A stretch of DNA of 64,000 bases, taken from NCBI RefSeq assembly GCF_000165485.1, contig NC_014623.1, positions 6,218,893-6,282,892 on the forward strand. The letters run 5' to 3'. Position numbers and translations under genes: made by a program. The DNA comes from Stigmatella aurantiaca DW4/3-1. Its GTDB lineage: Bacteria > Myxococcota > Myxococcia > Myxococcales > Myxococcaceae. Shown here piece after piece: positions 58,152 to 64,000 of the stretch (position 1 is the stretch's first letter; each line of letters begins with the position of its first letter). The notes under the pieces are model-generated. The model saw only the letters and a program-made list of their open reading frames with translations. It made no database searches and had not been told where the DNA came from.

Positions 58152-59417
58152 ATGGCTCTGAATCGCATTGCCATGGCCATGCTCGCAGCCAGTCCCTTCA
58201 TGGGCTGCACCTCCTCGACACGCGCGGCTCATCCCGCCCCGCCCCCGTGCGCCCCGGCTTCTCAGAGACGCCCTCTGCGCGTGTCGCTCTACACGCTGCC
58301 CGCGAACACGGAGTACCGGGCGGCGCTCGAGCAGGCCTTCGAATGTGAGCACCGCGACATCGATCTCTTGCTCGCGGAGACAGACGTGGGCAGGAATTAT
58401 GATCCCAGCGAGGTAGCCCAGGCGCTTCAGACCTCAGTGGACGTGGTGGAGATCGACACGCTCCTGCTGGGAGACGTTGCCGCGAAGATGGAGGCCTTGG
58501 GAGAAGGCCTCGCGCTGGCGCCCTGGGGCTCCTCCCCGCCCGCGTCCGAGTTCCACCCTGCCGCCATCGAGGCTTCGACCCTGAACGGAAGAGCGCTGGG
58601 ATGGCCTCACTGGATGTGCGGCAAGTTCGTGCTGTCCACGGACGAGGCCGTGGCATCGGCAGCCACCGTGGCGAACCTGCGAGCGGCGCTGGGCGTATCC
58701 GGCCGACTGGCTGTCGATCTCGGTGGCTCCTGGAGCGTCCCCCTGCTTCTGCTCGACGAGTCGCTCGATGATCGGCAGGACCGCCGGGTGGAGTTCGATC
58801 CCGCGGCGATTCGATCGACCGACACATACCTCCTGCTGCGAGAGCATTGCCGCACCGGTGACAGCCTCCCATGCGCCAAGCCCGAGCGCCGCTTCGACAC
58901 CAGCGGGGCCCTGGCCGAGACCGGAGCGTGGGATGCACTCTTTGATGGCACCTGGAAGGGATATATCGGCTACTCGGAGCACCTGTTCTCCTGGCTCCCG
59001 GCACAAAGACGCCAGGCCCCCCATGCGACGCCGCACATCGGTTCCCTGGTGTTGGGGCCGGCGTCGCACCCGCTGTGGATGGTGGACGCCTTCGTGCGGG
59101 GCCCCGCTTGTGCCAGCCACCCGCAGTGCGCTCTGGACGCAGAGACCTTCGTGCGCTTCGCGTCGAGCCCTGAAGGGCTGGCTGCGGGAATGTGGCTGCA
59201 AGGACCGGATGCGGCCCCCGGACAGGGCGTGCCCCGCTACCTCCTGCCTGCCGCGAAGAGGGCATGGGACGACCCACGTGTGGCGAAAGACCGGCTCTAT
59301 TCGCACCTGAAGGAGCTGGCCAGCCAGCCAGGTTCGCCAGCCCCCAACGGGGGCTTCGCTGCACGGTATGTGAACATCACACCGAAGCTGCGGGACCAGA
59401 TGAATCAGGCTCCGTGA
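58152..59417 (+). CDS. thiaminase I-like (thiamine pyridinylase) lipoprotein
   Basis: 421 residues from the ATG at 58152. Lipobox ASPFMGC. The mature protein has a periplasmic-binding fold: LRVSLYTLPANTEYRAALEQ, then LGWPHWMCGKFVLS, where the Cys aligns with the thiaminase I nucleophile, then GYIGYSEHLFSW, matching the segment that carries the catalytic Glu, and PRYLLPAAKRAWDD. Thiaminase I displaces the thiazole of thiamine with a nucleophile. The match is by memory of the family, not a search. A non-catalytic binding protein is the alternative. Confidence 0.8.
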   Translation: MALNRIAMAMLAASPFMGCTSSTRAAHPAPPPCAPASQRRPLRVSLYTLPANTEYRAALEQAFECEHRDIDLLLAETDVGRNYDPSEVAQALQTSVDVVEIDTLLLGDVAAKMEALGEGLALAPWGSSPPASEFHPAAIEASTLNGRALGWPHWMCGKFVLSTDEAVASAATVANLRAALGVSGRLAVDLGGSWSVPLLLLDESLDDRQDRRVEFDPAAIRSTDTYLLLREHCRTGDSLPCAKPERRFDTSGALAETGAWDALFDGTWKGYIGYSEHLFSWLPAQRRQAPHATPHIGSLVLGPASHPLWMVDAFVRGPACASHPQCALDAETFVRFASSPEGLAAGMWLQGPDAAPGQGVPRYLLPAAKRAWDDPRVAKDRLYSHLKELASQPGSPAPNGGFAARYVNITPKLRDQMNQAP

Positions 59418-59513
59418 GCCCGTTGCGGGAACGCCCCGCAACTTCAGGACGGCTCCCGGGTTCATGGGAAGAGACGCGGCCTTCGCGTCTTCGATCTGAC
59501 CCAAGAGCCCTCC

Positions 59514-59756
59514 ATGCGCCCCACCCTCATCGCCGTCGCCACCGCCGTCTCCTTCTTCCTCGGATGTGCCGCCAACCAGGCCTATGCCGAGCGCCAACCC
59601 CGCATGCGGGATGCGCTCGTCCACCTGGAAAAGGCGCTCTCGGAGCTCAAGAGTGCCAGGGCAGACAAGGGGGGGTATCGCGTGAAGGCCATCGGGCTCA
59701 CCGAGCAGGCCATCGGTGCGGTCCGGGAGGGCATTCAATTCGATAACCAGCACTAA
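59514..59756 (+). CDS. small lipoprotein
   Basis: 80 residues. Lipobox VSFFLGC then an Ala/Gln-rich short helix-forming sequence (LVHLEKALSELKSARADKGGYRVKAIGLTEQAIGAVREGI). No recognised family; it resembles small tetrahelical or DUF-type lipoproteins. It lies 96 bp after the thiaminase-like gene, with an 8-bp hairpin (59422-59442, no T-run) in between. Confidence 0.75.
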   Translation: MRPTLIAVATAVSFFLGCAANQAYAERQPRMRDALVHLEKALSELKSARADKGGYRVKAIGLTEQAIGAVREGIQFDNQH

Positions 59757-60044
59757 GTTTGAGTTTCGCACTTTATTTATAAGGTGGCCCCGGCAGCAGT
59801 GACCCGAAGCGTGTCAGGTAGCAAGACCAGAAGGTTTTGACGCTCTTGGTGTGCAGCTGGAGTCGCCGAAAGTGCAGGCTTCAAACAGGCCATGCGACGC
59901 GTGGCCCGCATGCCGACGAAGGAATGACCTTGTGGCGATGCCAAGGGCGAGTCACCGGTTTGCAGAGACGATATGACCATGCTGGGCAAACCACAGCCTA
60001 CTTGCACCTGTACGGCCGACACCACCCAACTGTGGCACCACCTA
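59757..60044. other. gap between small lipoprotein gene and IS630 element
   Basis: 288 bp with no supported gene. It opens with an AT-rich stretch (59757-59785). Short open frames on both strands have no start context or family similarity. It ends in the TA (60043-60044) that flanks the IS. Confidence 0.5.
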
Positions 60045-60076
60045 GTGGACTGTCCGCGAAGTAATTCGACATAGTC
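60045..60076 (+). repeat. IS630 left terminal inverted repeat
   Basis: 32 bp, perfectly complementary to 61219-61250. Preceded by the TA target dinucleotide. Confidence 0.95.
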
Positions 60077-60415
60077 GTGGGGAATGCCTACCTCTGGTGG
60101 ATGAGGAGACGCCCACCACGACTTGTTCGCCTCTCACCCGCCGAGGTCGCCCACCTTCAGGCCTTGGTACGAGACGGACGTATCGAGCAGCGCATTGCGC
60201 GTCGAGCACGCATCTTGCTGGCCATGAGCGAGCCGGACACCGTCGTCTCGGAGTTGGCTGAGCGACTCGAACTGGACCGGACCACCATCTGGGCGCTGTG
60301 CCGCCGCTTCGAGCACTGGGGCATGCAGGTCGTCGATGATGCGCCTCGCCCAGGCCGCCCAAGGCGGCTTTCCCCCCCTCCAGCGCGTCGAAGTGGAGAG
60401 GCTGGCCTGCTGTGA
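60077..60415 (+). CDS. IS630 transposase, N-terminal part (helix-turn-helix)
   Basis: 112 codons from GTG at 60077; ATG at 60101 is an equally good start. It shows the IS630 DNA-binding region VRLSPAEVAHLQALVRDG and the helix-turn-helix VVSELAERLELDRTTIWALC. The continuation is in the second frame; a +1 shift near the T3C7 run (60369-60378) would join them at PRPGRPRRL / FPPLQRVE. Programmed frameshifting is known in IS630; a point mutation is the alternative. Confidence 0.85.
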   Translation: MGNAYLWWMRRRPPRLVRLSPAEVAHLQALVRDGRIEQRIARRARILLAMSEPDTVVSELAERLELDRTTIWALCRRFEHWGMQVVDDAPRPGRPRRLSPPPARRSGEAGLL

Positions 60416-61220
60416 GCCAGCGGGCATTGGCCTGCACATGACTCACTGGTCCACTCGCAGCCTGGCCCAGGCGGCTCGCCTGCAAGGCATCGCGCCGACC
60501 CTCTCCCACTCCACCGTGGCGCTCATCCTCCGGGACGCGGACCTGCAACCCCACCGCTCTCGCTACTGGAAGACTCCTGTTGCCGACAACACCTTCCGCA
60601 CCCTGTCCGCGCCCATCCTCTGGTGCTACGAGCGCGCAGCCGCTCTGGCACAGCAGGGCGAGGTGGTCATGTGTGTGGACGAGAAGCCCAACATCCAGGC
60701 ACTGGAACGTCGCCGCCCCACGCACCCGATGCGGCCAGGCCTCATCGAGCGGCAGGAGTTCGAGTACGTGCGGCACGGCACGGTGAACCTCTTGGTCAAG
60801 CTGGTGGTGCACACCGGCATGATGCGGGGCTGGTGCCTGGAGCACAATGACTCCGCTTCCCTGCGGGCGGTACTGCCTCAAATACTGGGAGAGCACCGAG
60901 AGGCTCGCCGCATCCATCTCATCTGGGACAACGGCTCCAGCCACATCGCTCAGGAGACGAGGGACTTCTTACGCCGCCACGACTCTCGTGTTCGTGTCCT
61001 CTTCACTCCTGCCCATGCCTCCTGGCTTGATCAGGCAGAGTTACTGCTGCGCGCCTTCGAGGCGCGCTACCTCCTGCGGGGAAACTGGACCAGCCGCGCC
61101 GAACTCATCGCCCACCTCGACGCCAGTTGGCCCGAGTACAACCGCCTCTACGCCCACCCCTTCACTTGGTCCTGGACGCGGGCCAGGATGCAACAGTGGG
61201 TTGCTCGGCATGGCTCCTGA
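60336..61220 (+). CDS. IS630 transposase, catalytic DDE part
   Basis: Residues from about 60370 on form the DDE domain: first Asp in MCVDEKPNIQAL, second Asp in HLIWDNGSSH, and Glu in SWLDQAELLL. Codons before 60370 in this frame are antisense-like and not part of the product. The stop lies at the edge of the right inverted repeat. Confidence 0.9.
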   Translation: MMRLAQAAQGGFPPLQRVEVERLACCEPAGIGLHMTHWSTRSLAQAARLQGIAPTLSHSTVALILRDADLQPHRSRYWKTPVADNTFRTLSAPILWCYERAAALAQQGEVVMCVDEKPNIQALERRRPTHPMRPGLIERQEFEYVRHGTVNLLVKLVVHTGMMRGWCLEHNDSASLRAVLPQILGEHREARRIHLIWDNGSSHIAQETRDFLRRHDSRVRVLFTPAHASWLDQAELLLRAFEARYLLRGNWTSRAELIAHLDASWPEYNRLYAHPFTWSWTRARMQQWVARHGS

Positions 61221-61250
61221 CTATGTCGAATTACTTCGCGGACAGTCCAC
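61219..61250 (-). repeat. IS630 right terminal inverted repeat
   Basis: 32 bp, perfectly complementary to 60045-60076, followed by TA. Confidence 0.95.
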
Positions 61251-61252
61251 TA

Positions 61253-61288
61253 GTGGAGTGTCTTACAAGTTTTTCGACATAGTCGTGG
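61253..61288 (+). repeat. solo end of a related IS630-type element
   Basis: Starts immediately after the TA that flanks the intact IS. It reads GTGGAGTGTC, a diverged middle, then TTCGACATAGTCGTGG, identical over 16 bases to the intact IS left end and its next bases. No matching right end was seen downstream. The intact copy appears to have used the TA beside this older end as its target. Confidence 0.75.
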
Positions 61289-61407
61289 CCCCTGCCGACG
61301 ACCAGTCGTCTGCACCTGTCAGACAATCCTACAAGTTTGGCCGGCTCTCACCGACGGCACCACCTCGAACAAACCTGTCGGACAGCCATACCGGTTGGCC
61401 CAACTAG

Positions 61408-61611
61408 TCACGGCTGAAGCCAACGGACAGCCTCGTTCAGCACGGCGAGGAGGTGTTTGATCCGCTGGGTTGCCAACGCTGTCACGTGGAGCCCCTGGTC
61501 AATCGAGGCCATTCTCTGGCACGGGGGGATGCGCAATCCACCGTGGATTGCTACAAAAGCCCTTCGCGCGCTGAGCGCGAAGCACTCGAAGCGTATCTTT
61601 GGGATCTTTAA
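61408..61611 (+). pseudogene. fragment of a c-type cytochrome gene
   Basis: 67 codons open between stops. The frame reads GEEVFDPLGCQRCH, a heme c motif, and ends EREALEAYLWDL before TAA 61609-61611, as in the C-terminal part of di-heme oxidoreductase-like cytochromes. No start or signal peptide; the 5' part is missing, probably lost in the rearrangement that left the IS debris. Confidence 0.55.
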
Positions 61612-61631
61612 TTTTAGACGGTGTTGCCCAC

Positions 61632-64000
61632 TCAGGTGAGCGGCAGTTCCAGGGTCGCCACGGCGCCCTTGCCCAGGCCCTCGCTCTCGAGCATGAGATG
61701 CCCTCCCAGCATCTGCGCCGCCAGCGCGCTCGAGTGCAGGCCGAAGCCGTGGCCGTCCTCACGCGTGGTGAATCCATGCGTGAAGAGGTTCGGCCGCGTT
61801 TCGGGCGCGATGCCCATTCCATTGTCCTCCACCTGGATGCGCACCCGCTTCCCTTCCACCCGCAGCCGCACGCTCATGCGGCGCAGTCCCTCGGGCACCG
61901 TGCTCAGCGCGTTCTTCGCGTTGCTGAAAAGGTTGATGAGGATCTGCAACACCTTGTGTTTGTCCACCTTCACCCGGGGAACAGGGGACAGCTCCCGATG
62001 AACAGACACGCCGTGCCTCTGGAGCGCCACCATCTGGATGCGCAAGGCGTCATCGATGAGCTGACCGAGGTCGCACTCCTCCGTGAGCAGCGACGTCCTG
62101 GCGTAGATCTGTTGCACCTGGACAATGGCGCGGATGTGCTCGACGTGCTGGCCCATCGCATCCAGATCCCCCAACAGTTGGGTCTGCTCACGCACCAGCT
62201 CGTCGGCGAGCGCCGCCAAATATTCCGGCAGGTGTCCACCGCGCGCCCCCAGCGCCAAGAAGGAGGTCAGGGACTCGCGGTGTTTCAGCAGCAGGGCCGT
62301 GGCCTGTTTCAACCGGCTCACGCGCGAGGCGCCCACCGCCTTGTGCATCGTCTCCAGGTTGATGACGGCGCTGGTCAGCACATTGCCCACGTTGTGCAAC
62401 ACGTTGGAGGCCACCTCGGACATGCCCACCTCTCGCGCCGTGTCCACCAGCCGCGCCTGGGCTTGCTTCAGCTCATGCGTGCGCTCCTCCACCCGCCGCT
62501 CCAGCTCATCGTTGGCCTGGCGCAGTTCTCCCTTGGCGCGCTGCACGTCCGCGTACAGCCGCGCGTTGTCGATGGAGATGGCTGCTTGCGAGGCGATGTA
62601 TCCCAGCAGCGTCAGGCGCGCGGGGCTGAAGGCGTTGGTGGCCAGGTTGTTCTCCAGATACAGCACCCCGGAGAAGTGTTCCTGACGCATCAGGGGCAGG
62701 CACAGCACCGAGCGCGTCCCGCTGCGCTCCAGGTACGCGTCGGATGAGAACGGATGGGAACGGGAGGCGTCGCCGATGAGCACGGGCTCGCGGGTGCGCC
62801 GGACATAGGCGAGGAGCGTCCACGGCAGTTCGGGGACCTCTTCTCCCGCGGGAACGATCGCGCTGCCCGGCACGCCACTCGAGGTGGCCGCCACCGTGAG
62901 CGTGTCCCCGTCTGGCAACAACAAGGTCCCGCGCTGGGCACCCGCATTCTCGATGGCCGCCCGCAGCAGCGTGGTCACCAGCCGCTCCAGGACAATCTCT
63001 CCTGAAATGGCCTGCTGCGCCTTCACCACCGTGAGCGCGTCGACCCAGGCCGCGTCCGTACTGCTGGTATCGGTGCCGTCCGCGGCCGGTATGGCGATGA
63101 GGTGTGGCCACTGAGCATCCAGGTGCTGAACCTTGCCCAGGGCTCCCCAATGCTTGTAGGCGGCCCGGGCCTCGCGCGCGAAGGCATCGGCGGCAATGGG
63201 CGACTGCCGCGCGCGCCAGAAGTTCGCCGACAGCTCGCTGGCCAGCCCCACGTGGTGGACGGCACCGCTCTGGCGTGCCAGCCGGATGGCCTCCTCGTAA
63301 GACCGTATCGCCTCCTCTGAGCGCCCCTCCAGGCGCGCCAACTCACCCGTGACCATCCGCTCGAGGGCAAGGAAGTTCTCGGGGCAATTCGCGGACCACT
63401 CCGCGAGTTGTTGACGGTGAAGCTCGATGTCCTCGAGAAACCGCCGCTGCTCCTCCGGCGTGGCCCGCCCGAAGCACGCGGCCAGGGTCAGGGCGCGGTA
63501 GAAGTGGTGTTCTCTCCAGGCGATGCTGCCTTTCATGGACCAAAGGAGCCCGGCCGACGTTTCCGCTGCTTCCAGGGCCTCTGCGTAGGCGCCACACATG
63601 AAGCGCGACTGAAGCTTGAGGATCCAATACTCGCACCGCATGGTGCTCATGCGCGCGGGCGTCAGCTTGGCCTCGAAGGACTGCTCATCGAAGCCCTCCC
63701 CGCTCATTGTGGTGAACGAGAGCGAGCGCCCGCGCAGTTGCTGAACGTAGCGCAAGGTGGACAGGAACGAGTCCTGCGCATCCAGGAGCCCAGCCTGGCT
63801 CACGAACCCGTTGCATCTGACCGCGCCCTGGTAGACCTCATCGAGGTTCTGTCCCATGGCAAGGCTCACCTCCATGAGCGAGACGCAACTGTAGCTGGCC
63901 ACCACGAAGTCTCCCGATTGGAGACCGTGCTGGAAACAGCTCTGGAGGAGTTCCTGCGAGACGGACAGGGGCTGGTTCCAATTGCTGCTCAGATGCAGGC
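61632..64000 (-). CDS. multi-domain sensor histidine kinase, 5' part outside window
   Basis: 789 codons visible; the frame is open through the window edge. The visible order is a helical-repeat region like those after AAA modules of myxobacterial trifunctional kinases (up to about 62990), a GAF domain (about 62990-62570), a coiled coil (EERTHELKQAQARL) and a histidine kinase: H-box VLHNVGNVLTSA, N-box QILINLFSNAKNAL, G-boxes VEDNGMGI and GHGFGLHSS. Family members usually start with a Ser/Thr kinase and an ATPase domain, expected just beyond the edge. No receiver domain at the C-terminus. Confidence 0.9.
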   Translation of the reverse strand, partial: LHLSSNWNQPLSVSQELLQSCFQHGLQSGDFVVASYSCVSLMEVSLAMGQNLDEVYQGAVRCNGFVSQAGLLDAQDSFLSTLRYVQQLRGRSLSFTTMSGEGFDEQSFEAKLTPARMSTMRCEYWILKLQSRFMCGAYAEALEAAETSAGLLWSMKGSIAWREHHFYRALTLAACFGRATPEEQRRFLEDIELHRQQLAEWSANCPENFLALERMVTGELARLEGRSEEAIRSYEEAIRLARQSGAVHHVGLASELSANFWRARQSPIAADAFAREARAAYKHWGALGKVQHLDAQWPHLIAIPAADGTDTSSTDAAWVDALTVVKAQQAISGEIVLERLVTTLLRAAIENAGAQRGTLLLPDGDTLTVAATSSGVPGSAIVPAGEEVPELPWTLLAYVRRTREPVLIGDASRSHPFSSDAYLERSGTRSVLCLPLMRQEHFSGVLYLENNLATNAFSPARLTLLGYIASQAAISIDNARLYADVQRAKGELRQANDELERRVEERTHELKQAQARLVDTAREVGMSEVASNVLHNVGNVLTSAVINLETMHKAVGASRVSRLKQATALLLKHRESLTSFLALGARGGHLPEYLAALADELVREQTQLLGDLDAMGQHVEHIRAIVQVQQIYARTSLLTEECDLGQLIDDALRIQMVALQRHGVSVHRELSPVPRVKVDKHKVLQILINLFSNAKNALSTVPEGLRRMSVRLRVEGKRVRIQVEDNGMGIAPETRPNLFTHGFTTREDGHGFGLHSSALAAQMLGGHLMLESEGLGKGAVATLELPLT

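Larger units (their letters stand above)
60045..61250 (+). mobile_element. IS630-family insertion sequence, complete ends
   Basis: 1206 bp bounded by perfect 32-bp terminal inverted repeats (60045-60076 and 61219-61250; left end GTGGACTGTCCGCGAAGTAA). It is flanked by TA on both sides (60043-60044, 61251-61252), the target duplication of the IS630/Tc1 group. The transposase is in two frames. Perfect ends imply recent insertion. The right flank abuts an older, related IS end. Confidence 0.93.

Noticed and set aside
59422-59442. Hairpin after the thiaminase-like gene as a terminator
   Set aside because: The 8-bp stem is perfect but has no T-run; read-through to the small lipoprotein gene is likely.
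59777-60064. Short open frames on both strands beside the IS
   Set aside because: No ribosome binding site, no family similarity, and one runs into the IS inverted repeat.

Overview
The window is high-GC DNA from a fruiting myxobacterium. This rests on two proteins with a MYXO-CTERM-type tail, an O-antigen ligase beside a glycosyltransferase, several eukaryote-like Ser/Thr kinases, a very large mosaic kinase/ATPase/sulfatase-modifying-factor protein, a multi-domain sensor histidine kinase, many lipoproteins, and frequent GTG starts. A Cystobacterineae genus such as Stigmatella is a reasonable guess, but the species is inferred, not read from a marker gene.

From 1 to about 24 kb the window is mainly core metabolism and housekeeping. 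It opens with a SpoIID-like protein cut by the window edge, a TonB-like protein and a cation efflux protein. A one-carbon block follows (gcvT-gcvH-gcvP, metF and, a little later, folD). Next come an ADP-ribosylglycohydrolase-like gene, a TerB/DnaJ protein, an Smr protein, an adenosine-deaminase-like gene overlapping pyrD, an envelope polysaccharide pair, a DUF6178-like gene, engB, a tetraheme cytochrome, coaE and an extended SDR.

From 24 to 38 kb most products are exported. There are two MYXO-CTERM proteins sharing cadherin/PKD-like repeats (one a 1619-residue M36 metallopeptidase), a two-gene MaoC-type dehydratase unit, a Tat-exported aldo/keto reductase, and two lipoprotein esterases flanking a DNRLRE/propeller lipoprotein. 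A short core segment follows (DnaJ/TPR protein, argD-like aminotransferase, hslU-hslV).

From 42 to 49 kb lies an accessory island. It holds a lipoprotein whose C-terminus looks like an HNH-type nuclease, translationally coupled to a DUF2019-like immunity candidate. Convergent to it is a membrane Ser/Thr kinase followed by two coupled kinase-less copies of its membrane/exterior tail. Beyond these are a twice-frameshifted gene and a small unknown gene.

From 48.6 to 59.8 kb there is a 1319-residue zinc-finger/kinase/STAND/SUMF1 protein divergent from a sigma factor, then an ADYC-domain protein divergent from an SBBP-repeat lipoprotein, then a probable operon of a patatin-like lipase, a thiaminase I-like lipoprotein and a small lipoprotein. 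A roughly 27-base motif recurs in three upstream regions here, each copy pointing at its gene. The window ends with an intact-looking IS630-family element (perfect 32-bp ends, TA duplication) inserted beside an older IS end and a cytochrome c fragment, and a large sensor kinase truncated by the window edge.
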